54,741 bases of DNA from JBEKIK01 sp049509395 (GTDB lineage: Bacteria > Planctomycetota > Planctomycetia > Pirellulales > Thermoguttaceae). A program made the translations under genes and the position numbers. The notes under the pieces were generated by a model, which was given only the letters and a program-made list of their open reading frames with translations, did not search any database and had not been told where the DNA came from. Location of the stretch: positions 1 through 54,741 of the forward strand of contig JBEKZY010000014.1 of assembly GCA_049509395.1 (NCBI GenBank), written 5' to 3'. Position 1 is the first letter of the stretch; the number at the start of each line of letters is the position of its first letter. Positions 1 through 8,252 of the stretch are shown piece by piece.

Positions 1-480
1 GGTTGGGGCCTTTTGCCGCCTGCCCTGCTTAAGCCCGTATTGGCCGAAAAAGGAAACATGGATTTCGGCTCTCCCAATTTCAACCAGCTATTGATGTCCG
101 CCGTCTTGGAGTTGAATCTGTTCGACCAGCACGTCCGCCTCGTGCGGAGCAATTACCGCGAAAAACTAGACGCCGTTCTTCAGGCGGCCGACGAATTTTT
201 AGCCCCGCTTCAGGGCCTCCACTGGGTCCGCCCCACCGGCGGCTTGTACGTGTGGCTCCGCTTGCCCGAGGAAATCGACGCCGGACTCAGCGGCCCGCTG
301 TTCGACAAGGCCGTCGAACAAGGCGTGCTCTACGTGCCCGGCGAGTATTGCTATCCCGGCGAAGGCGTGACCGTGCGAAAAAACACCATCCGCTTGAGTT
401 TTGGCATCCAGTGCCGCTCCGGACTCCGCCGCGGCATCGAAGCCTTGGCCCGGGCAATCAAGAGCGTATTGAAAAAATAG
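1..480 (+). CDS. PLP-dependent aminotransferase (class I/II), C-terminal part
   Basis: The reading frame is open to the first base, so the 5' end lies outside the window and only about 159 residues remain. The visible segment begins GWGLLPPALLKP, then KGNMDFGSPNFNQ, then RPTGGLYVWLRLPE. It ends with NTIRLSFG, which carries the Arg that binds the substrate carboxylate in fold-type I aminotransferases. This pattern matches the C-terminal half of the 2-aminoadipate / MocR-like aminotransferase group. The PLP lysine would be upstream of the window. The substrate cannot be told from this fragment. The stop is followed at once by AT-rich sequence with heptamer repeats. Confidence 0.8.
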   Translation, partial: GWGLLPPALLKPVLAEKGNMDFGSPNFNQLLMSAVLELNLFDQHVRLVRSNYREKLDAVLQAADEFLAPLQGLHWVRPTGGLYVWLRLPEEIDAGLSGPLFDKAVEQGVLYVPGEYCYPGEGVTVRKNTIRLSFGIQCRSGLRRGIEALARAIKSVLKK

Positions 481-498
481 AGTCTTGAATTTTTATTG

Positions 499-616
499 CA
501 AATTGAATAATTCCAAAATGCAAATTGTAAATTGGATAAGTTAAAATCCTTGAGTTTCGAGTAGAATATAATATTTAATTTTTTCGTTCAATTTGAAATT
601 GACAATTTACAATTTG
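499..616. repeat. Heptamer-repeat units (CAATTTG / CAAATTG family) upstream of the permease gene
   Basis: CAAATTG units lie at 499-505 and 521-534. A run of four units in the opposite orientation (CAATTTG, AAATTGA, CAATTTA, CAATTTG) lies at 589-616. The period is 7 bp and the consensus is the same as in arrays near 8.4, 9.3, 11.5, 13.4, 18.8, 20.2, 20.6 and 46.9 kb. The array lies outside the flanking coding regions. Confidence 0.75.
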
Positions 617-662
617 CAATGCTTTTGTTTGCGACAAAACCCGCGTTAGGGCGAAGATTATC

Positions 663-1799
663 ATGCACATCATCGACTGCTATCTGCTCCGACAATTTTT
701 AAAGACTTTTTTTATTTGCTTTTTAAGTCTCATGGGCCTGTATGTCGTCATCGACTGCACCACGCACATCGAGGATTTCCTCCGCTGCGGCGAAAAAATG
801 GGCGGCATTCTGAAATTCGCCGGACAATATTACAGCTACAAAACTTTCGCCATCTTCGACCTTATCAACGGCATCCTCGTGCTCATCTCCGCCATGTTTA
901 CCGTGTCCTGGCTGCAACGCCACAACGAGATGACCGCATTGATGATGGCCGGCATATCGCGGATTCGCATAGTTATGCCTATAATCGTCGCCGCAATTGT
1001 TATTAGCCTCTTGGCCATGGCCAATCGCGAATTACTCATGCCCCGTTTTCGCGACGAATTGGCCCGCCGCCCCCAAGATCTCATCGGCGACCAGGCCCAA
1101 TCGCTCGATGCGCGATACGATAATCAAACCGATGTATTGATCAACGGCAAGTGCACTTACGCCATTGATAAGCGGATCGAGTCGCCCGACTTCCTCATGC
1201 CCTCCTCATTGAAGCAATACGGCCGACACGTGCAAGCCGAAAATGCATATTATTCACCGCCGCAAGGCGATCGGCCCGGCGGGTATCTATTCGATAAAGT
1301 CGGCGAGCCAAAACATCTCGATACGCGGCCCTCCCTCTTTTCGGCCGGCCGGCCGGTCTTGATCACGCACCATGATCGCCCCGACTGGCTCAAACCCGAC
1401 CAGTGCTTTATCGCCAGTAATCTCGATTTCGAGCAACTCACCGGCGGAATGGGCTTCAAAACCTATTCCTCGACCGCCCAGTTGATCGCCGGTCTGGACA
1501 ATAGCAGCGTGGGTTTCGGCGCCGACGTCCGCGTTAAAGTCCATACCCGCATCGTCCAGCCTTTGCTCGATATCACGCTCTTGTTCCTGGGTCTGCCCCT
1601 GGTGGTGCGGCGCGAAAGTCACAATGTCTTTCTCGCTATTGGAATGTGCATGGGCATAACCACCGTATTCCTCGTGACTGCAATGAGCCTGCAACAACTC
1701 GGATCGATCTCGATGATCAATCCCGCCCTGGCCGCTTGGATGCCCCTGATAATATTCATTCCCCCTGCCGTGAGCCTGGCGCATTCGATGTGGGAATAA
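663..1799 (+). CDS. LptF/LptG family (YjgP/YjgQ) permease
   Basis: This 378-residue protein has the size and plan of LptF/LptG, the inner-membrane subunits that with the LptB ATPase extract lipopolysaccharide from the inner membrane. The N-terminus (IIDCYLLRQFLKTFF) is the amphipathic helix and first membrane segment typical of the family. Further membrane segments lie near residues 60-85 and 95-120, followed by a soluble periplasmic beta domain. Three C-terminal membrane segments cover about residues 295-375. The ATG at 663 begins the conserved N-terminal motif, and no better start exists. LptF and LptG cannot be told apart by eye, and no second copy or lptB is in the window. Confidence 0.82.
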   Translation: MHIIDCYLLRQFLKTFFICFLSLMGLYVVIDCTTHIEDFLRCGEKMGGILKFAGQYYSYKTFAIFDLINGILVLISAMFTVSWLQRHNEMTALMMAGISRIRIVMPIIVAAIVISLLAMANRELLMPRFRDELARRPQDLIGDQAQSLDARYDNQTDVLINGKCTYAIDKRIESPDFLMPSSLKQYGRHVQAENAYYSPPQGDRPGGYLFDKVGEPKHLDTRPSLFSAGRPVLITHHDRPDWLKPDQCFIASNLDFEQLTGGMGFKTYSSTAQLIAGLDNSSVGFGADVRVKVHTRIVQPLLDITLLFLGLPLVVRRESHNVFLAIGMCMGITTVFLVTAMSLQQLGSISMINPALAAWMPLIIFIPPAVSLAHSMWE

Positions 1800-1875
1800 A
1801 ACCGCTTGCGGTTTCGCGCTGCCGTGCACCCTCTGGGTGACCCCCTGCCCGCTGCTCGCGCCCGCTACATGCCGC

Positions 1876-3135
1876 CTACTTCTTCTTCGGCGCTTTCATG
1901 GCCTCTTGCGGCGTGATTACTCCGTCGTTGTTCAAGTCGTATTGGGCAAATTCTTTCGCAGCGGCTTCCGTGTCGCCTTTGACTTTAATGAACTCCGACA
2001 TGGTTACCATCCCATCCCCGCTGGTATCGGCCGTGATGAACCAACTGGGAATATCCTTCGGCAGCCGCTCGGTCGGCGTCGGCGAATGGAACTTCGATTT
2101 GCCCGCATTACCCGCTGCGGCAATATTCGCCCCGGCGCTCGAGGCAACCGCCGCGCCCGCGCTTTGCCTGGGTCCGCTCCCGCTGTCCGCAGCCAGGAAT
2201 TCAGTTAGTTCGTCTAACGTGATAATGCCGTCGTGATTTTTATCGGCCGCCCTATACTCGGGCTTCATTTCCATCCACTCTTCTTTTTCCAACTGCCCAT
2301 TGCCGTTTTTGTCGTAATTTTTCATCAAACTTTTGGCGTATTGACGAATTCGATCGTCGAGGGGCGGGGTGGGCGCCGTGGATGTCGAGGTTGAATCGCC
2401 GCTTGCCCCGCTCTTTTTTACGCCCGCCGCGGCCGTGGAAATTGGCACGCCGAACCCGGGTACGGGCGTCAGCTTTACCGACGCCACTTCGCCGAAGCCC
2501 GGCACCAAAGGCGCACTAGCCGCGTCCCCGGCTTTGGCTTCTTCCGAAGTTTTTTCAGGCGTCGATGGAAGTGCGGACTGCCCATTTTGAATCCTGAATT
2601 GATTTGTCATTGCCTCTTGAATCTTGCTTATCGGCATGGGGTATTTCGGCTCTATTCCGGCACCGCGCAAAATGCGGTCCAACATAAAGGCGTTGGGCCC
2701 CTGAGCCTCTTCCGGCTCGATTATGCCGTTGTGATTGGTATCAATATTTTGCAGCATGGCTTGAATGCGTTGCATTCGGGCCTGTTGCATGGCCTCAGGC
2801 GTCATGCCTCCCATTCCACCCATTGGCCCCATGCCAGCCATACCTCCGCCCATGCCTCCACCCATGCCGCCACCCATTCCACCCATGCCTCTCATACCCC
2901 TGCCACCGCCCATTCCTCCGCCCATGCCGCCACCCATGCCACCGTACATTCCTCCACCCATGCCTCCGTACATTCCTCCACCCATGCCTCCACCCATGCC
3001 TCGCATGCGTCCCCCACCATATTGGCCGCCGTATCCACCGCCTGGACCGCCTCCTGGTCCCATGTCTTGCGCCGCCGCCATAGGCACAAATATGACTAAA
3101 GCAATCAAAACTATAAAACCTATGATTTTTCGCAT
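1876..3135 (-). CDS. Secreted EF-hand protein with a Gly/Met-rich N-terminal region
   Basis: The protein is about 419 residues, taking the start at 3135 (MRKIIGF). That start puts a clear signal peptide (hydrophobic IIGFIVLIALVIFV, then AAAQ) at the N-terminus and has an AGG upstream. The open frame continues 50 codons further upstream, with no sign of being coding. After the signal peptide comes a long GGGM/GGMYGG low-complexity region, to about residue 110. Five EF-hand calcium loops follow: DTNHNGIIEPEE (~130), DKNGNGQLEKEE (~272), DKNHDGIITLDE (~297), DTSGDGMVTMSE (~368) and DLNNDGVITPQE (~397). Such EF-hand proteins are common in planctomycetes and their exact roles are mostly unknown. 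It is divergent from the RGG-rich protein gene at 3445. Confidence 0.8.
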   Translation of the reverse strand: MRKIIGFIVLIALVIFVPMAAAQDMGPGGGPGGGYGGQYGGGRMRGMGGGMGGGMYGGMGGGMYGGMGGGMGGGMGGGRGMRGMGGMGGGMGGGMGGGMAGMGPMGGMGGMTPEAMQQARMQRIQAMLQNIDTNHNGIIEPEEAQGPNAFMLDRILRGAGIEPKYPMPISKIQEAMTNQFRIQNGQSALPSTPEKTSEEAKAGDAASAPLVPGFGEVASVKLTPVPGFGVPISTAAAGVKKSGASGDSTSTSTAPTPPLDDRIRQYAKSLMKNYDKNGNGQLEKEEWMEMKPEYRAADKNHDGIITLDELTEFLAADSGSGPRQSAGAAVASSAGANIAAAGNAGKSKFHSPTPTERLPKDIPSWFITADTSGDGMVTMSEFIKVKGDTEAAAKEFAQYDLNNDGVITPQEAMKAPKKK

Positions 3136-3356
3136 ATTAAAACCTGTGCCGCTTCGCATCCTACCATTGTGAAATTCTATCGATGATGCCGATTCTTGGA
3201 AACCAATTTGTCTGTTTAGTTTTCCTTCACCCCCACCGTTTGCAGCATTTATTATACACTCAACGGGAACATTCACCAAATTCATTTCGTATCCAATTAC
3301 GGATTGCCCAGTTTGTGTTACATTTGGATCGGTTTGCGAAACTTTCAGTTACTCAT

Positions 3357-3377
3357 GGGGTTTACTTAATAAACCCC
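3357..3377. promoter_or_regulatory. Hairpin in the 5' region of the RGG-rich protein gene
   Basis: A near-perfect inverted repeat, GGGGTTTA-loop-TAAACCCC, lies 68 bases before the start at 3445. It is in the 309-bp divergent spacer (3136-3444) that must hold promoters for both neighbours. It could be a transcript leader structure or a terminator-like stop. No clear -35/-10 pair could be assigned in the spacer. Confidence 0.4.
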
Positions 3378-3444
3378 TAGTTTGTTGTAAGGTTTCGTTT
3401 AAACCTCTCATTTTCCCCGTGTCCCAATGCAAAGGAGTTCAGTA

Positions 3445-4212
3445 ATGGCTCGAAAGTATGGTCTTTTAATTTTATGCGGCTTCGTGGCGGCAGCACTGCT
3501 GGCCTCGGAAGCCCAAGCCCAACCTGGTGGAGGCCGTGGAGGCCGTGGCGGCCGTGGCGGCGGTGGGCCGGGTGGCATGATGGCCGGTGGCGGTGGTCTT
3601 CTGCTCCTCGCACAAAATGCCCAAATCCAAAAGGAATTGGAAGTCGTTGACGATCAAAAAACCAAATTGACCGACCTCGCTGCGGCGCAAAGAACCGCCA
3701 GGCAGGATCTAATGAATCTCAGCCAAGAGGAACGTGCACCCAAAATTCAGGCCATGCAGGAAGATACGCTGAAAAAACTCGGCGATATCCTCCTCCCAAA
3801 ACAGCTTGAAAGACTGAAGCAAATCCAGCTCCAGGTCGAAGGACCCACCGCATTGTCCAACGATGACGTCGTCAAGGCCCTTAACATCACCGACGACCAA
3901 AAAGCAAAAATGAAGACTATTAGCGACGAAGCCGCGGCCAAAATGCCGGATGCCTTGGCCAACCTAACCGGTGCGGAACGCGGGACAAAAATGCAGGAAT
4001 TGAACAAGGAAACTCTCGATAAACTGCTCGCAGTCCTCACCCCGGATCAAGTCGCCAAATTCGATACGATGAAAGGCCCGAAGGTTGATATCGATCTATC
4101 GACTCTCATGCGCGGCGGCCGTGGCGGCGCAGGCGGCGGTCGTGGCGGCCGTGGCGGTAGAGGCGGCGGCGGTGGCGGCGGCGGCGGAGCCGGTGGCGGC
4201 GCAGGTGGTTAA
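3445..4212 (+). CDS. Secreted Gly/Arg-rich protein with a helical Spy/CpxP-like core
   Basis: The start is set at 3445 (MARKYG) because AAGGAG lies about 8 bases upstream. An earlier in-frame ATG at 3427 lacks this. The 255-residue product has a signal peptide (LLILCGFVAAALLASEAQA, then QPGG). A GGRGGRGG stretch follows, then a helical, charged core from about residue 50 to 215. The core repeats a unit of the type VDDQKTKLTDL / ITDDQKAKMK / LTPDQVAKF. The C-terminal tail is almost pure Gly/Arg (RGGRGG, GGGG). The repeated DQ-K pattern resembles the LTxxQ motifs of Spy/CpxP-like periplasmic proteins, but this is only a resemblance. Function unknown. Confidence 0.75.
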   Translation: MARKYGLLILCGFVAAALLASEAQAQPGGGRGGRGGRGGGGPGGMMAGGGGLLLLAQNAQIQKELEVVDDQKTKLTDLAAAQRTARQDLMNLSQEERAPKIQAMQEDTLKKLGDILLPKQLERLKQIQLQVEGPTALSNDDVVKALNITDDQKAKMKTISDEAAAKMPDALANLTGAERGTKMQELNKETLDKLLAVLTPDQVAKFDTMKGPKVDIDLSTLMRGGRGGAGGGRGGRGGRGGGGGGGGGAGGGAGG

Positions 4213-4355
4213 TTTCCACGCCTAAAATCGTAAAATATACCCCGCTTAGGCGGCTATTAGTCCCTTTAATCTTGATATAATGTAAGATGATAACACCGGC
4301 CGAGAAGCCTTACGCTTCCCGGCCGGAAATTTGAGAAAGCGTTTTTTAAACTTCT

Positions 4356-4390
4356 ATGTTGGGGCAGCAGTTTAACTGCTACCCCAACAT
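4356..4390. repeat. GTTGGGGC hairpin element, copy 1
   Basis: A palindrome with arms ATGTTGGGGCAGCAGTT / AACTGCTACCCCAACAT lies upstream of gspE. Copies of the same element with small changes occur at 11467, 36292, 49816 and 53093. Confidence 0.8.
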
Positions 4391-4438
4391 GGCGGTCTCC
4401 GGGAAAGCAAGGTTTTTTCAATTGCGGAATGGCGTGTA

Positions 4439-6133
4439 ATGGAAGCCGGCGAAATCCTCTTACGAAAAGGTCTCCTCGACCACCGCCAGTTGCAGCGGTC
4501 GCGCGAGGCACAAATCGACGGCACCCGCCTCGATCAGGCCGCCGTGCAATTGGGTTTCTTAAGCGAAGAAAAAGCCCTCCGCGCCTTGGGCGAAGAAGTC
4601 GGCATCGAATTCGTCGACCTCACCGAAACCGAAATCGATCTCTCGCTCCTGAAACAATTTCCCCTCCGCTTCATTCACCGCGAAAACCTCTTCCCCATTC
4701 GACAGAATAACGGCACCCTCGTCGTCGCCACCAGCGACCCTTTCAATTTGTATCCACTCGACGAACTCAGCGTCGCCACCGGCATGACCGTGGTCCCCAT
4801 GCTGGCCGGCCGGGCCGAAATCGACAAGCTCATTAAAACCCACCTCGGCGTGGGAAGTGAAACCATCGAGGGCCTGATTGCTCAAACCGACGACCGCATC
4901 GAACTACTCGATCAAATCGAAACCGACGGCTCCGAACTCTCGCAAGAGGCACAGGAACCCTCCGTCGTCCGACTGGTCAACGAAATCCTCATCGAAGCCC
5001 TCGAATCCAGGGCCAGCGACGTGCACATCGAGTCCATGTCCACGGGCATCCGCGTCCGATACCGCATCGACGGCGTCCTCCACCCCCAGCCCGTCCCCCA
5101 GGAAATCAACCGCTTCCAAAATGCCATCATCTCCCGCTTGAAAATCATGTCCCGCCTCAACATCGCCGAACGCCGCCTCCCCCAGGACGGCCGCATTCAG
5201 CTTAAGGTCGCCGGACGCGAGGTCGACGTCCGCGTCTCGGTCATCCCCATGATCCACGGCGAAGGAATCGTTATGCGCCTTTTAGACAAAGGCGCCATGG
5301 ATTTCTCCCTCAGCAAGCTGGGCATGGAAGACGATCTGTTAAAAACTTTCCGCGAACTTATTCGCCTGCCCCACGGCATCATTCTGGTCACCGGGCCGAC
5401 CGGTTCCGGAAAAACCACCACGCTTTACAGCGCCCTTTTGGAAATCCGCGACGACGAAACGAAAATCATCACCACCGAAGACCCCGTCGAATATCAACTC
5501 GACGGCATCAACCAAATTCAAGTCCACACCAAGATCGGCTTGACCTTCGGCAATTCCTTGCGCAGCATTTTGCGCCACGACCCCGATATCGTTCTGGTGG
5601 GCGAAGTCCGCGACTTGGAAACCGCCGAAAACGCCATTCAGGCCTCGCTCACCGGGCACCTGGTCTTCAGCACTTTGCACACCAACGACGCGGCAACGGC
5701 TTACACCCGCCTCGTCGACATGGGTGTGGAGCCGTTTCTGGTGTCCAGCACCGTCGAAGCGGTCATGGCCCAGCGACTCGTCCGCACCCTTTGCAAACAT
5801 TGCAAGGAACCTTATCAGCCCAAGCGCGAGGATCTGCCCACAGATTTCCCCTTCGATCAATTGACGCCGGACACGCCGCTTTACCGTCACATCGGATGCC
5901 GCACCTGCCGGCACGTGGGATATACCGGCCGGGTGGGCTTGTACGAACTGCTGGTCACCACCCAAAAAATCCGCGAACTCTCCCACCAGGGAGCCAACAG
6001 TTGGAGCATCGCCCAAGCCGCCGTTGCGGAAGGCATGCTCAGTTTGCGCCAGGACGGCTGGCGCAAAGTCCTGGCCGGCAAAACCACCGTGGACGAAGTG
6101 GCCGGCGTCACAAAAGGAGACATTAAACGTTAA
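4439..6133 (+). CDS. gspE: Type II secretion / type IV pilus assembly ATPase GspE
   Basis: The 564-residue cytoplasmic ATPase powers pseudopilus assembly. It has the N-terminal GspE/PilB domain (residues ~1-140), then the catalytic core. Walker A is GPTGSGKTTT at about residue 319. An Asp box (TTEDPVEYQ) follows near 347, Walker B (DIVLVGEVRD) near 383 and a His box (GHLVFSTLHTNDA) near 406. Two CxxC pairs, CKHC near 452 and CRTC near 487, form the zinc-binding insert of GspE/PilB. The ATG at 4439 begins MEAGEILL and is the first start in the frame. It opens a run of secretion genes, with gspF next. GspE and PilB are closely related, and the neighbouring gspG-K genes favour GspE. Confidence 0.93.
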   Translation: MEAGEILLRKGLLDHRQLQRSREAQIDGTRLDQAAVQLGFLSEEKALRALGEEVGIEFVDLTETEIDLSLLKQFPLRFIHRENLFPIRQNNGTLVVATSDPFNLYPLDELSVATGMTVVPMLAGRAEIDKLIKTHLGVGSETIEGLIAQTDDRIELLDQIETDGSELSQEAQEPSVVRLVNEILIEALESRASDVHIESMSTGIRVRYRIDGVLHPQPVPQEINRFQNAIISRLKIMSRLNIAERRLPQDGRIQLKVAGREVDVRVSVIPMIHGEGIVMRLLDKGAMDFSLSKLGMEDDLLKTFRELIRLPHGIILVTGPTGSGKTTTLYSALLEIRDDETKIITTEDPVEYQLDGINQIQVHTKIGLTFGNSLRSILRHDPDIVLVGEVRDLETAENAIQASLTGHLVFSTLHTNDAATAYTRLVDMGVEPFLVSSTVEAVMAQRLVRTLCKHCKEPYQPKREDLPTDFPFDQLTPDTPLYRHIGCRTCRHVGYTGRVGLYELLVTTQKIRELSHQGANSWSIAQAAVAEGMLSLRQDGWRKVLAGKTTVDEVAGVTKGDIKR

Positions 6134-6140
6134 ACCTGGT

Positions 6141-6222
6141 GATTTGCGATTAGTGGTTAAGTGAATATATAATAAATAATGCTTGGCACTGACCACTGAC
6201 CACTGACCACTGACCACTAATC
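6141..6222. repeat. Two different heptamer arrays abutting the gspF start codon
   Basis: GATTTGC-GATTAGT units lie at 6141-6154. Four ACTGACC units and one ACTAATC lie at 6188-6222, and the last unit touches the gspF ATG at 6223. As a result gspF has no visible Shine-Dalgarno sequence. Confidence 0.8.
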
Positions 6223-7428
6223 ATGACCGACTTCCAATACATAGCTCGTGACAACGCCGGCCAAAAAATTTCCGGCATGATACAAGCCCCCGGGAGGCGC
6301 GAAGCCACCGCGGCCTTGGTCGCCCGCTCCTTGTTTCCCGTCGAAATCGGCGAGTCCGTAAAGTCGATCCAGCCAAAAAAAGTCCGCCGCGTCTCCGGCC
6401 AGTTGATCTCCACCACCTTCGCTCAGTTGGCCGACCTGCTCCACTCCGGAGTCCCTCTGCTGCGGTCTCTGGAAGTAATCCAAAAACAGACTTCCCACGC
6501 CGGCTTGAATCACATTTTGGACGAAGTTCACCACCAGGTCGAAGAAGGCGCAACCTTGGCCGACGCCATGAACCGCTTCCCCAGGATCTTTAACGACATG
6601 GCCATCAGCATGATCCGGGCCGGCGGCGAAGGAGGCTTCCTCGAAGAAGCCCTCACCCGCGTGGCCCAATTCACCGAAGCCCAGGAAGATATGAAAAAAC
6701 GCACCCTGGGCGCGGTCGCTTATCCCGCCTTTCTCTGCGTGGTGGGCTTTAGCGTGGTTACCGTGCTCATCGTTTTTTTCGTGCCCCAATTCGGCAACCT
6801 CTTCGATACCTTGCGCAAAAACGGCGAACTGCCCGCCGTCACCGATTGGCTCCTCTGGCTCAGCGATACCCTGCGCGTTCACGGCTGGTGGATTGTTTTG
6901 CTCCTCATCGCCGGCGGCTTGTTCGCCCGGCGCTGGCTCGGTATGCCTAAGGGCCAGATGTGGCGCGATCGCCTGAAATTAAAGCTCCCCCTGGCCGGCC
7001 CCATTTTCCAGAGCCTGGCCGTGGCCCGCTTTTGCCGCATCCTCGGCACCATGTTGCGCAACGGCGTGCCCATCCTGCGCTCCCTGGAAATCTCCCGCAA
7101 CGCCACCGGAAATCGCGTCCTCGGCGATGCCATTGCCGAAGCCACCGAAAATATCTCCGCCGGCCAGTCACTGGCCGATCCCCTCCGCACTAGCGGCCGA
7201 TTTCCTCCCGCCGTCGTCGAAATGATCGCCGTCGCCGAACAAGCCAATAACCTGGAAAACGTGCTCCTCAACGTGGCCGACTCCCTCGAAAAAACCACCT
7301 GGCGCAAACTCGACCTGGCCGTCCGCCTCATCGAGCCCATTCTCTTGCTGATCCTGGCCTCGGCCGTCCTGGTCGTGGTTATCGCCCTGCTCCTGCCCAT
7401 GATTAGGATGAGTCAAACTGTTTCCTGA
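6223..7428 (+). CDS. gspF: Type II secretion inner-membrane platform protein GspF
   Basis: The 401-residue length is normal for GspF/PilC. It contains two tandem GspF domains: residues ~65-190, with FAQLADLLHSGVPLLRSLE, and ~265-390, with FCRILGTMLRNGVPILRSLE. Membrane segments lie near residues 165-190, 220-240 and 370-395. GspF is the polytopic platform that connects the GspE ATPase to the growing pseudopilus. The start at 6223 gives MTDFQYIARDNAG, the expected family N-terminus. The ATG directly follows a heptamer array, so no ribosome-binding site is apparent. Translation may depend on an unstructured leader. It forms one transcription unit with gspE, 89 bases upstream. Confidence 0.93.
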   Translation: MTDFQYIARDNAGQKISGMIQAPGRREATAALVARSLFPVEIGESVKSIQPKKVRRVSGQLISTTFAQLADLLHSGVPLLRSLEVIQKQTSHAGLNHILDEVHHQVEEGATLADAMNRFPRIFNDMAISMIRAGGEGGFLEEALTRVAQFTEAQEDMKKRTLGAVAYPAFLCVVGFSVVTVLIVFFVPQFGNLFDTLRKNGELPAVTDWLLWLSDTLRVHGWWIVLLLIAGGLFARRWLGMPKGQMWRDRLKLKLPLAGPIFQSLAVARFCRILGTMLRNGVPILRSLEISRNATGNRVLGDAIAEATENISAGQSLADPLRTSGRFPPAVVEMIAVAEQANNLENVLLNVADSLEKTTWRKLDLAVRLIEPILLLILASAVLVVVIALLLPMIRMSQTVS

Positions 7429-7484
7429 TATTTTTTACCATTAAAATCCAAAACTATCCGCGATTTCCGGGGTTTTTAATATTA

Positions 7485-7592
7485 GGGGCTCTAACAAAAC
7501 TCCCCTCGCCGGGCACCGACCGAAGGTTGGTCGGGAGAGGGGCCGGGGGTGAGGGCTTTGTTGTATATAATCGGAGGTTTTGTTGGAGCCCC
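7485..7592. repeat. MITE-like element between gspF and gspG
   Basis: A 108-bp segment is bounded by 16-bp inverted repeats (GGGGCTCTAACAAAAC at 7485-7500 and its near-exact complement at 7577-7592, one mismatch). The interior holds a GGGAGAGG...GGTGAGGG segment and a 24-bp hairpin with ACCGACCGAAGGTTGGTCGG. That hairpin recurs at 8390-8413. No coding capacity. Confidence 0.6.
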
Positions 7593-7820
7593 TTAGGCGC
7601 TTTCCCCCCTATGGACGCAGCCGTATTCGATTTGTTTATCTGTAAAATTTGTTTTATAATGAAACTTATAAATGTTTATCTATGTAGCAGGCACACTCCG
7701 TGTGCCGTTGGCTATTTAGCGCATGCACACTCCGTATGCCGTCGCCCGACGGTAGCACGCTCATTTAAGATATAGATGCGAAGTTTCAAAATCACCCGAT
7801 TTTTTCCGGAGATCAATTTC
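7593..7820. other. Spacer before gspG with small hairpins
   Basis: Together with 7429-7592 this forms a 392-bp gap. It contains two related hairpin units, GGCACACTCCGTGTGCC at 7690-7706 and a variant GCACACTCCGTATGC at 7725-7739. No open frame looks real here. A GGAG at about 7808 serves as the gspG ribosome-binding site. Confidence 0.5.
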
Positions 7821-8252
7821 ATGAAACCCTTTCCTTCTCGCCGCGGTCGCGGTTTTACTTTGATCGAAGTTTTAATGGTGCTGGTCATCCTGGTGATCAT
7901 CGCCTCCTTGGCGGTCAGTTCTTATAGTAACGCCCAAAGGTCCGCCAAAATTAACGCCGCCAAGGCCCAGATCGGCTTGTTTAAAACCCCCCTGTCTATG
8001 TATAATATGGATATTGGCATGTATCCAGCCACCAATCAAGGTCTTCAGGCCCTGCGCAGTCCGCCTGCCGATATACCCAACCCGGCGGCATGGCAAGGTC
8101 CATATCTGGATTCGGACATCCCTTTGGACCCTTGGCAACGCCCTTACCAATATATTTCTCCCGGCAGATATAACCCCGATTATGACGTGTGGTCCTTGGG
8201 GCCGGGCGGCTCCGAACAAACCGCCATCGGCAACTGGGCCCTCGGTCAGTAA
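7821..8252 (+). CDS. gspG: Type II secretion major pseudopilin GspG
   Basis: The start at 7821 (MKPFPSRRGRG) is chosen over an upstream in-frame ATG at 7776 because GGAG lies about 9 bases before it. It also leaves a normal 11-residue leader. The 143-residue precursor has a textbook prepilin site, GRG|FTLIEVLMV, with Glu at position 5 of the mature protein, followed by a hydrophobic helix. The C-terminal part has the GspG signature GPYLDSDIPLDPWQRPYQY and ends GNWALGQ. GspG is the main subunit of the periplasmic pseudopilus. Its stop codon TAA is directly followed by the ATG of the gspH frame (TAAATG). Confidence 0.95.
   Translation: MKPFPSRRGRGFTLIEVLMVLVILVIIASLAVSSYSNAQRSAKINAAKAQIGLFKTPLSMYNMDIGMYPATNQGLQALRSPPADIPNPAAWQGPYLDSDIPLDPWQRPYQYISPGRYNPDYDVWSLGPGGSEQTAIGNWALGQ

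Noticed and set aside
1287..1829. 180-codon minus-strand frame opposite the permease gene
   Set aside because: Antisense to a clear LptF/LptG gene, with a composition typical of a shadow frame (Gln/His/Gly-rich) and no family motif.
5339..6217. 292-codon minus-strand frame opposite gspE
   Set aside because: Lies opposite conserved GspE motifs and starts inside the heptamer array at 6188; no recognisable domain.
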